A stretch of 14,266 nucleotides of DNA from JAYEIA01 sp964472505 (GTDB lineage Bacteria > Bacteroidota > Bacteroidia > Bacteroidales > JAADGE01). The stretch is taken from assembly GCA_964472505.1 (NCBI GenBank), contig CAYYQW010000092.1, forward strand, positions 1 through 14,266, written 5' to 3'. A program made the position numbers and the translations under genes. The notes under the pieces were generated by a model. It saw only the letters and a program-made list of their open reading frames with translations, was not told where the DNA came from and did not search any database. The first letter of the stretch is position 1, and each line of letters begins with the position of its first letter. Shown one piece after another: positions 1-6,432 of this stretch.

Positions 1-1002
1 ACCAAAAAAGAAATACTCGCTGCTTATGAAGAACTTATAGAAAAAATACAGCAGGAAAAAAGCGAGGATCCTAAACATGAAAAACAGCAGGAAAAGAAAA
101 AGAAGACCATTGAAAGTGCCGTGGACAATTCGGCAGACGGAATTGTTGAAAATATTGCCTCGGTAAAACTGAATTTGAGTAAATCTTTGGATAAAATAGG
201 AGACGACTTATCGGCTGAATTTAAGCGTCTTACTGAAATACGTGAAGCTATAAATATCGAAGAACAGAATTTGCAGGATACTTATCAGTTGAGTAAAGAA
301 ACCGAATCCTTAGCTGCAATTATACAGGCGCAAAAGCAGAAAAAAGAAGAGTTTGAAGCTGAAATGGCCGAGAAAAAAGCCAAAATTGAAGATGAGATAG
401 CCGAACAAAAAGAAAATGCCCGTAAAGAACGCGAAAGTTTTTTAAACAAGCTTGCCGAGGAAAAAGAAGCTAAGGAAAAAGAGCGTAAACGAGAGCAGGA
501 TGAGTATAATTATACCGTTAAACTGGCACGTAAAAAAGAGCAAGACCTTTACGATGAGAAAAAAGCCAAGCAAGAAAAAGAAATTGCCGAAAAACGTGCG
601 GCTTTTGAAAAAGAAATAAAAGAACGCGAGCAGGCTGTTGCAGAAAATGAAGCTGAACTTGAAGCTTTAAGAAAAGAATCCGAAAATTTCCCGAAAGAGC
701 TTGAAAAAGCGGTTGCTCAGGCAGAAAAAGCTTTGAAAAATAAGTTAGATGCCGAATTTGAATTTAAAATTCAAATAACAAAGACAGAAACCGAAGGCGA
801 ACTGAAACTGAAAGACAGAACCATTGAAAGCTTGCAGGAAAAAATTAAGGATTTGGAAAATCAAGTCAAATCAATGAAAAACACGGCCGACAAAGCCGAA
901 AACAACGCCAAAGATATTGTAATGAAAGCCATTGAAAGCACCGGCAGCCGGCAGTTGTATAATGAATACCGAAAACCAAATGAATTAAACGAAAAAGAGT
1001 AA
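1..1002 (+). CDS. Coiled-coil protein of unknown function, 5'-truncated
   Basis: The frame is open from the first base of the window to the TAA at 1000-1002, giving 333 residues; the true start lies upstream. An in-frame GTG at 121 could be mistaken for the start, but the codons before it (TKKEILAAYEELIEK...) read as good protein. The protein is extremely rich in Glu, Lys, Ala and Gln, with no signal peptide or membrane segment. A long coiled coil runs from about residue 75 to 305 and ends in a Lys/Asn-rich tail. I recognise the overall type (cytoplasmic hypothetical proteins of about 340 aa with an alpha-helical head and a long coiled coil), for which I know no function. Probably only a short N-terminal piece is missing. 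A cytoskeletal or scaffolding role is a guess from the coiled coil only. Confidence 0.85.
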   Translation, partial: TKKEILAAYEELIEKIQQEKSEDPKHEKQQEKKKKTIESAVDNSADGIVENIASVKLNLSKSLDKIGDDLSAEFKRLTEIREAINIEEQNLQDTYQLSKETESLAAIIQAQKQKKEEFEAEMAEKKAKIEDEIAEQKENARKERESFLNKLAEEKEAKEKERKREQDEYNYTVKLARKKEQDLYDEKKAKQEKEIAEKRAAFEKEIKEREQAVAENEAELEALRKESENFPKELEKAVAQAEKALKNKLDAEFEFKIQITKTETEGELKLKDRTIESLQEKIKDLENQVKSMKNTADKAENNAKDIVMKAIESTGSRQLYNEYRKPNELNEKE

Positions 1003-1016
1003 TTAGTATTAAGCTG

Positions 1017-1047
1017 CTCTCGGCGCATTTTTGAAATGTGCCGAGAG
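1017..1047. terminator. Long hairpin between convergent genes, possible bidirectional terminator
   Basis: CTCTCGGC (1017-1024) pairs with GCCGAGAG (1040-1047), and six more pairs (one G-T) close a three-base loop, giving a 14-bp stem. It lies 15 bp after the coiled-coil gene stop and between two convergent genes. No T-run follows on either strand, so intrinsic termination is uncertain. Confidence 0.5.
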
Positions 1048-1076
1048 TTGGTGCAAGTTGCAGCTCGACATTGGCC

Positions 1077-1158
1077 AAATCTGCCGGATTTTCATTCAAA
1101 ATTGTCCAAAGGATAATTGAGCAGTTCGGTAACTTACAAGTAGAAATCCGGCAGATTT
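1077..1158. repeat. 82-bp interspersed element with terminal inverted repeats, copy 1
   Basis: Perfect 15-bp inverted termini AAATCTGCCGGATTT (1077-1091) and AAATCCGGCAGATTT (1144-1158) enclose 52 bp. Inside, AATTGTCC-AAA-GGATAATT can form a small hairpin with one G-U pair. A second copy of the same length lies at 2761-2842; about 73 of 82 positions are identical. No target-site duplication is obvious. It looks like a MITE-like or REP-like element. It lies within the end of the DUF5615 gene and encodes that protein's last 20 residues and stop. Confidence 0.8.
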
Positions 1159-1482
1159 TATTGAATAAACACTGAATAATTTGAATTTAGAGCTTAGTTC
1201 TGTGATAGTACCCCAATTTTTTTCGATAAAATCATGAAACGACTGTAGTTTCATGTTTCCGATTTTAAAGTGTATAACTCTCGGAGGCGGGGATTGATTG
1301 ATAAGTCGGTCAGAAAAATCGGTATCTTTCGTTACAATTGTCAGCCGGTTTGTTTTGGCATAGTTCCAAATTTCCGTATCAGACATACAGGCATCAATGT
1401 CCCGTTGATGAACGTATTCGTCCGACTTCCAATGACTAAAAAAGTAGGGTAAATTTACGTCAATCAGATATTTAACTGTCAT
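1096..1482 (-). CDS. DUF5615 PIN-like toxin of a toxin-antitoxin pair
   Basis: The 128-aa protein matches the DUF5615 (Mut7-C/PIN-like) family. It has an N-terminal YLIDVNLP with D8, a D-T-E at residues 35-37, the strand IVTKDTDF with D53 and D55, and a GN pair at 75-76. Family members are proposed RNases that act as toxins, with acidic residues as the likely metal ligands. The start ATG at 1480-1482 overlaps the stop of the DUF433 gene (ATGA), so translation is probably coupled. Residues 109-128 are encoded by the 82-bp repeat at 1077-1158, so the natural C-terminus has been replaced or extended. The core motifs are intact, so it may still be active. The family call is firm; toxicity is inferred. 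Confidence 0.87.
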   Translation of the reverse strand: MTVKYLIDVNLPYFFSHWKSDEYVHQRDIDACMSDTEIWNYAKTNRLTIVTKDTDFSDRLINQSPPPRVIHFKIGNMKLQSFHDFIEKNWGTITELSSKFKLFSVYSIKSAGFLLVSYRTAQLSFGQF

Positions 1483-1715
1483 GCCGCAATTATTTTCACA
1501 ACATATTTTTTACTCATGAGTTGCGATGCGTAAGATAAACACGCTTCAATATCTTCGGGTACCAAATCAGGAAATTGCATCAAGATTTCTTCCTTGCTGT
1601 TGCCTGTCGATAGGTATTCCAATACTGATTGTACAGCTATGCGCAAACCGCGTATTGTTGGTTTGCCGTTGCACAAACCTTCATCAAGCGTGATGCGTTC
1701 TGTCAAATATATCAT
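1479..1715 (-). CDS. DUF433 antitoxin
   Basis: The 78-aa protein is a full-length DUF433 domain: ITLDEGLCNGKPTIRGLRI at the N-terminus, then helices ending in PEDIEACLSYA. DUF433 proteins carry a helix-turn-helix-like fold, pair with DUF5615 toxins and presumably repress their own operon. The gene is upstream of its toxin with a 4-bp ATGA overlap. The start ATG (1713-1715) is the only good one and follows a promoter-like sequence about 40 bp upstream. The last residues (YVVKIIAA) are outside the typical core. The family call is firm; antitoxin activity is inferred from family and neighbour. Confidence 0.87.
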   Translation of the reverse strand: MIYLTERITLDEGLCNGKPTIRGLRIAVQSVLEYLSTGNSKEEILMQFPDLVPEDIEACLSYASQLMSKKYVVKIIAA

Positions 1716-1753
1716 ACTATGTTGTGTTTTAATTATTTAGTATTCTTCATAAA

Positions 1754-1784
1754 CAAATATACGTCTTTATTTTGAAAAAGCAAA
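1754..1784 (-). promoter_or_regulatory. Bacteroidota-type promoter for the DUF433/DUF5615 operon
   Basis: On the minus strand, TTTG (1784-1781), a 19-bp spacer and TATATTTG (1761-1754) match the Bacteroidota consensus TTTG-N19-TAnnTTTG exactly. The -7 element lies about 38 bp upstream of the antitoxin ATG. Transcription would start near 1747. Confidence 0.6.
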
Positions 1785-1840
1785 GCAAACGATGAATTTG
1801 AAACTGCCGTGTGCCGGCTTTATCAGATATAAATAACAAA

Positions 1841-1903
1841 AACTGAGGATTGGACTGTTGTGGTTAAGCAGGTATATTTTTTAACCACTCTCAGTTCGTT
1901 TTT
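1841..1903 (+). other. Two-part stem-loop followed by a T-run, in the intergenic gap
   Basis: AACTGAG (1841-1847) pairs with CTCAGTT (1889-1895), and GTGGTTAA (1860-1867) pairs with TTAACCAC (1881-1888). A 12-base bulge lies on the left side and a 13-base loop closes the structure. TTTTT follows at 1899-1903. This resembles an intrinsic terminator reading rightward, yet no plus-strand gene lies upstream. It could end a small RNA starting between the two divergent toxin-antitoxin operons, or be a leftover from a lost gene. The gap 1716-1984 holds no convincing coding frame. Confidence 0.4.
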
Positions 1904-1944
1904 AGACGCACCGAAGTGATGCAAATAAACTTGATTTCTGTCAT

Positions 1945-1969
1945 TATTTTTGTTATCTTTATAACAAAA
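1945..1969 (+). promoter_or_regulatory. Promoter -7 element overlapped by an inverted-repeat operator
   Basis: TATTTTTG at 1945-1952 fits the Bacteroidota -7 consensus. Overlapping it, TTTTGTTAT (1948-1956) and ATAACAAAA (1961-1969) form a perfect 9-bp inverted repeat with a 4-bp spacer, 15 bp before the antitoxin ATG. No good -33 TTTG is seen. The layout suits autorepression by the toxin-antitoxin complex, which is typical of such operons; that is inference. Confidence 0.5.
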
Positions 1970-1984
1970 TAGATCAAAAAAGTT

Positions 1985-2218
1985 ATGGAAGCCTACAAAT
2001 TTGAAACTACAATAACGGAAAACGGCACAATAAAAGTTCCTAAATTTCAAAAAATAAAAAATAAAAAAGTAGAAGTCGTTTTACTCTTTAAGCCGGAAAT
2101 TGAAGAGAAGTCAAAAGAACAAGAAACTAAAGAGTTTCTGGATAAGTGGTTTGGTTTTTTTTCGGAAATAGATACAGATGATGCGAGGTATAATGCAATA
2201 ATAGGGAAAGATAAATGA
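1985..2218 (+). CDS. AbrB-like antitoxin of a PIN toxin pair
   Basis: The 77-aa protein begins with an AbrB/SpoVT-like swapped-hairpin strand pattern (residues 3-35: FETTITENGTIKVP then a basic stretch and VEVVLLFKP). That part would bind DNA as a dimer. A charged linker leads to a C-terminal amphipathic segment (FLDKWFGFFSEIDTDDARY), the usual toxin-neutralising tail of this antitoxin type. The stop overlaps the start of the PIN toxin gene (ATGA at 2215-2218). Regulation probably acts at the inverted repeat just upstream. No exact family name can be fixed by eye; the role rests on fold pattern and gene order. Confidence 0.78.
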   Translation: MEAYKFETTITENGTIKVPKFQKIKNKKVEVVLLFKPEIEEKSKEQETKEFLDKWFGFFSEIDTDDARYNAIIGKDK

Positions 2219-2637
2219 AGAAGATATTAATTGACACAAATATAGTATTGGATATAGCCCTACAACGCCGTGAATTTGGAGTTGATGCCAAATCGTTAAT
2301 AATGTTTATAGCAAAGAATCGAATAAAGTCATACTTTACGGCATCATCTATTACAGATATTTATTATGTTTTGCGAAAAGAAAAAGGGCATATAAATGCA
2401 ATAGAGTTTCTTAAAAGCTTTATCAAATTAACAAAAGAAATTGGAGTAGATGAACAAATAATCACAGATGCCTTAAGTTCAGAAATGATAGACTTTGAAG
2501 ATGCCGTTCAAACTGAAACTGCAATCTGCAATGATATTGATATTATAATCACAAGAGACCGGAGGGATTTCAAAAATTCCGGTTTACAAGTTTTCAGTCC
2601 GAAAGAATACATTAGCGAGTTTAATACATCGGAATAA
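2215..2637 (+). CDS. PIN-domain toxin (VapC-like ribonuclease)
   Basis: The 140-aa protein has the PIN layout: KKILIDTNIVLDIAL with D7 and N9 at the N-terminus, SSITDIYYVLRK in the middle, IDFEDAVQ with D93, E95 and D96, and IITRDRRDF with D115 and D118. These acidic residues would bind Mg2+ or Mn2+ for RNA cleavage. The length is normal and no catalytic position looks lost. It belongs to the PF13470-like branch of PIN toxins, which usually target RNA and are blocked by the upstream antitoxin. It is translationally coupled to that antitoxin. From 2638 to 2760 no further gene or clear terminator is seen before the second 82-bp repeat. Confidence 0.88.
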   Translation: MKKILIDTNIVLDIALQRREFGVDAKSLIMFIAKNRIKSYFTASSITDIYYVLRKEKGHINAIEFLKSFIKLTKEIGVDEQIITDALSSEMIDFEDAVQTETAICNDIDIIITRDRRDFKNSGLQVFSPKEYISEFNTSE

Positions 2638-2760
2638 GACACTTTTGATAAACTCCCCTATGCCTTTGTCAGAAAGAGCTTGTTGAGCGTGTAGGCAGCG
2701 AAACTTGCCTGAAGACTTGGGCTTTACAGTCGCAATTCATTTACAAAAACGCAGCATACA

Positions 2761-2842
2761 AAATCTACCGGATTTTCATTCAAAATTGTCCAAAAGATAA
2801 TTAAGCAGCTCGGCAGCTTACAAGTATAAATCCGGCAGTATT
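2761..2842. repeat. 82-bp interspersed element with terminal inverted repeats, copy 2
   Basis: Same length and orientation as the copy at 1077-1158, with about nine differences. Its termini AAATCTACCGGATTT (2761-2775) and AAATCCGGCAGTATT (2828-2842) have decayed slightly from the perfect inverted repeat of copy 1, so this may be the older copy. Its right end overlaps the acylphosphatase stop codon (2841-2843). Both copies sit at the 3' end of a minus-strand gene. Confidence 0.8.
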
Positions 2843-3116
2843 ACATGCGCCATATTTTGAACTCCGAGTAATTTTCAAGTTTGCTTTCGTTTTTTTCCAC
2901 GCGGCTTACTTTTGCATGCGACGATCCGTCTTTGCACCATTGTATCAGGCGCTCCAACAGAAAGTCTTCGCCTTCGGCTTCGATATATACCGAGCCGTCC
3001 GGACGATTTTTTACAAAACCTTTCAAACCTATTTCACGGGCTTCCTGCATGCAACTGTAGCGAAATCCCACGCCCTGTACTTTCCCGTAAACTTCTATAT
3101 CGTAATGCTTTATCAT
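2841..3116 (-). CDS. acyP: Acylphosphatase
   Basis: At 91 aa this is a standard small cytosolic acylphosphatase, which hydrolyses carboxyl-phosphate bonds such as acetyl phosphate or 1,3-bisphosphoglycerate. The signature YGKVQGVGFRYSC holds the phosphate-binding loop and catalytic R19. The second signature GFVKNRPDGSVYIEAEG holds catalytic N37. The rest follows the alpha/beta sandwich to the C-terminal KIWRM. The gene starts 27 bp after the DUF1684 lipoprotein stop, so the two are probably one transcript. Its stop codon is partly formed by the 82-bp repeat, so a few original C-terminal residues could have been lost. Confidence 0.95.
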   Translation of the reverse strand: MIKHYDIEVYGKVQGVGFRYSCMQEAREIGLKGFVKNRPDGSVYIEAEGEDFLLERLIQWCKDGSSHAKVSRVEKNESKLENYSEFKIWRM

Positions 3117-3143
3117 TTTAATTAATTGCTTTTAAATTAAAAA

Positions 3144-3788
3144 TTAGTGGTATTTATATTTTTTAACACCGGCTTCAATACGAATATCCAAAGTGTTTTC
3201 TTTGGGAATAAGCGGGCAAGAGTATTTTTCATTGTAGGCACAATACGGGTTGTAGGCTTTATTGAAATCAATAATTACGCTGTCGCCTTCCGGAATGCTC
3301 ATATCCATATACCTTCCGCCGGAGTAGCTTTCATGCCCGTTGGTGGCATCGGCAAAGGGTAAAAAGAGATAATCTTTATATTCCGGCTTTTCTCTCAGCT
3401 CGTGATTTTGATAAATGTTGAGGACTAAGTTTTCTCCTTTAAGCTGAAAATGTGCTTCACCGTATTTTTCATAAACCGGGCGGCGTTCGGTATTGGTAGG
3501 CATCCCAAAAGCTTGGCTGTTGGGTGTTCGCACGAATTTTGCCTGAACTTTATAGTTTTCATTCGGCGGAAAATAATTTAAGGAATCAAAATCTTTCAAA
3601 TCCTCAAGTTTAAGCGGGCTTTGCAGCGTATCGGCAAACAGGCTGTCCAAACGCTTTCGTTCGTTTTGTATTTCTTGTTTTCCGGGACTTGCTTTGGGCG
3701 TTTCTTCCTTTTGTTGCGATTCGGGATTGTTGCAAGCCCAAAAGGCCGACAGAGCAAGTATGCTCAGAATGATTAGTATGTGTTTCAT
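3144..3788 (-). CDS. DUF1684 lipoprotein
   Basis: The start is placed at the ATG 3786-3788. It begins a clear lipoprotein signal (MKHILIILSILALSAFWAC), with C19 as the lipidated residue. The open frame continues upstream to 4052, but that part runs through a palindrome and a terminator hairpin and is not credible. The 214-aa product has a polar linker (20-45), then a DUF1684 domain. Its hallmark is the C-terminal block RYMDM...DFNKAYNPYCAYN...YSCPLIPKEN, with conserved Tyr, Asn, Pro and two Cys. The function of DUF1684 is unknown; the protein should be anchored in the outer or inner membrane facing the periplasm. It is followed closely by acyP in a likely two-gene operon. Confidence 0.9.
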   Translation of the reverse strand: MKHILIILSILALSAFWACNNPESQQKEETPKASPGKQEIQNERKRLDSLFADTLQSPLKLEDLKDFDSLNYFPPNENYKVQAKFVRTPNSQAFGMPTNTERRPVYEKYGEAHFQLKGENLVLNIYQNHELREKPEYKDYLFLPFADATNGHESYSGGRYMDMSIPEGDSVIIDFNKAYNPYCAYNEKYSCPLIPKENTLDIRIEAGVKKYKYH

Positions 3789-3848
3789 TCGTTTGATTTT
3801 TATTTTGCAAGATAATAATAACTTATAAACAGTTAAAATACCGATATG

Positions 3849-3883
3849 AAAAAACAGCCCAAAATCCGGAGTTTTGGGCTGTT
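3849..3883 (-). terminator. Rho-independent terminator downstream of htpG
   Basis: CAGCCCAAAA (3855-3864) pairs with TTTTGGGCTG (3872-3881) around a 7-base loop. Two A-T pairs extend the stem to 12 bp. Read on the minus strand, a run of six T (3854-3849) follows. It lies between htpG and the DUF1684 gene and would end the htpG transcript, about 205 bp after its stop. Confidence 0.75.
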
Positions 3884-3896
3884 GAATTTCTGACGG

Positions 3897-3911
3897 CCGC
3901 CTCTGAGGCGG
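3897..3911. other. Small GC-rich hairpin
   Basis: CCGCCT-CTG-AGGCGG is a perfect 6-bp stem with a 3-base loop, between the htpG terminator and the large palindrome. It has no T-run. It may be part of the same mRNA 3' end structure. Confidence 0.35.
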
Positions 3912-3926
3912 TATATATGGGAGCTT

Positions 3927-4086
3927 AGGAACGGTTATGAGATAAGATATAATAGTTGGCGAAGTTATTTTGTTCTTTAACAACTTGAAAAATTTGCGAA
4001 TAGCACAGCTATTTAAGAACTTTTTCAAGGAAGTTAAAGGGCAAAAGAACAAGCAAACCGTTATAGATTATTTCGTATCCGTTCCT
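3927..4086. repeat. About 160-bp imperfect palindrome directly after htpG
   Basis: The left arm 3927-4004 and right arm 4008-4086 are reverse complements at roughly three quarters of positions, with three short gaps, around the centre ACA (4005-4007). Perfect blocks include AGGAACGG/CCGTTCCT at the ends, AAAGAACAA/TTGTTCTTT, CTTGAAAAA/TTTTTCAAG and AATAGC/GCTATT at the centre. It starts two bases after the htpG stop codon. As RNA it would fold into one very long hairpin. It may be a decayed palindromic mobile element or a 3' stabilising structure. With the hairpins at 3849-3911 it accounts for the 300-bp gap 3789-4088. Confidence 0.7.
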
Positions 4087-4088
4087 TA

Positions 4089-6152
4089 CTAAGCTTTGAT
4101 CAGTTCGGCGCTTCGTTTTACAAATGCGCTTAGATCTTTGCCGGTAAGCATGTTGTTGGCCAGAAGAGCCAAATCAATGATTTGTTTTACCAAATCATTT
4201 TCTTTCCCGTAATTGCTGAGCATCTCGTCTTTTTGAGCATTAATCTTGTTAAGCTCGCTGTTGAGTTCTTGTTTTTTGTCTTTCTCTTCGGTAGAAATTT
4301 CTTCGTCTTTCTTGCCTTCGTGCAGTTTGTTGAGGGCTTCTATTTCCTTTTCCGTTTTTTCGGTTTCTTCTTTTTTGGTTTTCAAATCATCACCAAATTT
4401 TTCATACACTTTATCCTTAATGCTGAGTATCAATGGGTGATTAGCATTCACAACCAGATTAAGGCTGTCGGGGAAATTGCTGTATGTTGCGTCGCCGCTC
4501 ATTTTCGACATATCTTTCATACGTCGCATAAACTCATTTTGTGTGATAAGCGCCGGATTGGCATTTTCATCCATAGCTTCAAAATCTACCATAAACATGG
4601 CTTCCTGTGGCGTTTGGCTTTGGAATACCGTGCGCAAAACTTCTTGCTCTTCATCGTTTAACTTCGATTCTTTTTCTTCATCTTTCGGAATGAGTTTCTC
4701 GGCAATATCAGCATCTACACGTACAAATTTGCGATTTTCCAATTTACTCTCTAAATGATTTACAAAGTGGGCGCTTAGTTGGCCGTCGAAAATTAACACA
4801 TCATAGCCTTTATCTTTGGCAGCGTTTATGAAACTGTATTGCGCATTGGCATCATTGGTGTAGATAAAAGTGATGTTATCGTCTTTGTCAGTTTGATTTT
4901 CTTTCACTAAGTTTTCATATTCTTCGAGTGTGAAATATTTTCCTTCGGTATTTTTGAATAAGAAAAACTTAGTGGCTCTTTCATAGAATTTTTCATCGGT
5001 AAGCATGCCGTATTCTACGAATAATTTCAGATCATCCCATTTCTTCTCAAAATTCTCACGATCATCTTTCAACAATTCGGCCAATTTGTCGGCTACTTTT
5101 TTTGTGATGTGATTGGCGATTTTTTTAACGTTTCGGTCGCTTTGCAAATAACTTCTGGAAACATTCAAAGGAATATCCGGCGAATCGAGCACCCCGTGCA
5201 GCAATGTAAGGAATTCCGGTACGATACCTTCTACTTGGTCGGTTACAAATACCTGATGCTGATAAAGTTGAATTTTGTTTCTTTGGACCTCAATTTTGTT
5301 GTGTATTTTTGGAAAATACAGAATACCCGTAAGTTCAAAGGGGAAATCAACATTCAGGTGAATGTTAAACAGAGGTTCCTCATGCGATGCCGGGTAAAGT
5401 TCTCGGTAGAAAGCTTTATAGTCTTTTTCTTCCAAATCGGCCGGAGTTTTCGTCCATGCCGGTTCGGTATTGTTGATGATGTTATCTTCATCGGTTTCCA
5501 CTTCTTTCCCCTCTTTATAGTCTTTTTTCTTACCAAAAGCAATGGGCACGGGCAAGAATTTTGAATAACGGTCAAGAAGTCGATTGATTTCGGATTCTTT
5601 CAAGAAATCATCTTCACCTTCCGCTATGTGCAAAATTACATCGGTTCCGCGTTTTTCTTTTTCAATGTCTTCAATCATAAACTCAGGGCTTCCGTCGCAT
5701 TCCCAGCGCACGGCTTGTGCATCATCTTTATATGAAAGGGTTCGGATTTCCACTTTTTTGGCTACCATAAAAGCCGAGTAAAATCCGAGTCCGAAATGCC
5801 CGATAATGGCGCTCTTATCATCTTTATATTTTTCCAGAAACTCTTCGGCGCTCGAAAAAGCTATTTGATTGATGTATTTCTCAATCTCTTCGGCAGTCAT
5901 ACCAATTCCGGCATCCGATACCGTAATGGTTTTGGCTTCTTTATCCAAATTAATCCGAATGGTGGTATCGCCCAATTCGCCTTTATAGTCGCCTTTTGAT
6001 GCCATGGTGCTGAGTTTTTGCGTGGCATCTACGGCATTGGAGATAAGCTCTCTCAAAAATATTTCATGATCCGAATACAGGAATTTTTTTATAATCGGAA
6101 AGATGTTTTCACTGGTAACATTAATTTTTCCCTTTTGCATATCTTTTGTCAT
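4089..6152 (-). CDS. htpG: HtpG, bacterial Hsp90 chaperone
   Basis: The 687-aa protein is a complete Hsp90. The N-terminal GHKL ATPase domain (about 5-235) shows FLRELISNAVDAT with E35 and N39, SDAGIGM with D80, and GHFGLGFYSAFMV (118-130). The middle domain has NVSRSYLQ with the ATP-sensing R333. The C-terminal dimerisation domain ends in SAELIKA. It is longer than E. coli HtpG (624 aa), mainly through a Lys/Glu-rich segment at about 590-640. It is an ATP-dependent cytosolic chaperone, usually stress-induced. Translation could start at M1 or at M5 (6140); the sequence from M5 fits the usual family start better. It appears to be a single-gene transcript with a terminator at 3849-3883. Confidence 0.97.
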   Translation of the reverse strand: MTKDMQKGKINVTSENIFPIIKKFLYSDHEIFLRELISNAVDATQKLSTMASKGDYKGELGDTTIRINLDKEAKTITVSDAGIGMTAEEIEKYINQIAFSSAEEFLEKYKDDKSAIIGHFGLGFYSAFMVAKKVEIRTLSYKDDAQAVRWECDGSPEFMIEDIEKEKRGTDVILHIAEGEDDFLKESEINRLLDRYSKFLPVPIAFGKKKDYKEGKEVETDEDNIINNTEPAWTKTPADLEEKDYKAFYRELYPASHEEPLFNIHLNVDFPFELTGILYFPKIHNKIEVQRNKIQLYQHQVFVTDQVEGIVPEFLTLLHGVLDSPDIPLNVSRSYLQSDRNVKKIANHITKKVADKLAELLKDDRENFEKKWDDLKLFVEYGMLTDEKFYERATKFFLFKNTEGKYFTLEEYENLVKENQTDKDDNITFIYTNDANAQYSFINAAKDKGYDVLIFDGQLSAHFVNHLESKLENRKFVRVDADIAEKLIPKDEEKESKLNDEEQEVLRTVFQSQTPQEAMFMVDFEAMDENANPALITQNEFMRRMKDMSKMSGDATYSNFPDSLNLVVNANHPLILSIKDKVYEKFGDDLKTKKEETEKTEKEIEALNKLHEGKKDEEISTEEKDKKQELNSELNKINAQKDEMLSNYGKENDLVKQIIDLALLANNMLTGKDLSAFVKRSAELIKA

Positions 6153-6255
6153 TTTTTATAATTGTAATAATTAAATTCTATGGTTCGCAGAGACTGTTCA
6201 AACCCCGTGCCGTCCGGTTTTTTGTGACAAAAATGCAGATACAATCGCAATTGAC

Positions 6256-6280
6256 TGACAAAATAAGCAGTGTTTTGGCA
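6256..6280. promoter_or_regulatory. Inverted repeat upstream of htpG, possible operator
   Basis: TGACAAAA (6256-6263) and TTTTGGCA (6273-6280) form 8-bp arms with one mismatch and a 9-bp spacer, about 105 bp upstream of the htpG ATG. The geometry recalls CIRCE heat-shock operators, but the sequence does not match CIRCE. I find no convincing htpG promoter by eye in 6153-6400. Confidence 0.25.
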
Positions 6281-6383
6281 AACTTTCCCCGTGTAAAGCT
6301 TTTGCGTCCTGAGTAATTAGTGTATTTTTCGAATTAATTATCAGTTTAATATCCGCTTTAGTACTAAGGGTTTGGACAGTATT

Positions 6384-6415
6384 TTTCTTAGCTTAATAAT
6401 AAATCGTTATTTTTG
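6384..6415 (+). promoter_or_regulatory. Candidate promoter of the NH-FmdE/MerR/SDR operon
   Basis: TATTTTTG (6408-6415) matches the Bacteroidota -7 consensus. The -33 position holds only TTTC (6384-6387) at a 20-bp spacing. Transcription would start near 6421, leaving a leader of about 12 bases before the ATG at 6433. Confidence 0.4.
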
Positions 6416-6432
6416 TTGTAAAATACAGAAAA

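Noticed and set aside
2652..2804. Open frame of 50 codons containing ELVERVGSETCLKTW, running into the 82-bp repeat
   Set aside because: No start codon or ribosome site and no recognised family; it could be a decayed gene piece but I cannot support it.
3789..4052. Upstream extension of the DUF1684 frame by 88 codons
   Set aside because: It runs through the large palindrome and the htpG terminator, and it would bury the clear lipoprotein signal peptide starting at 3788.
4182..4661. Long plus-strand frame opposite htpG, 159 codons rich in Phe
   Set aside because: A mirror of the Lys/Glu-rich htpG coding strand; no domain, and htpG is certain.
6233..6316. Small frame of 27 codons (MQIQSQLTDKISSVLANF...) between htpG and the NH-FmdE gene
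   Set aside because: Length is within chance expectation, no ribosome site is visible, and it crosses the candidate regulatory inverted repeat.
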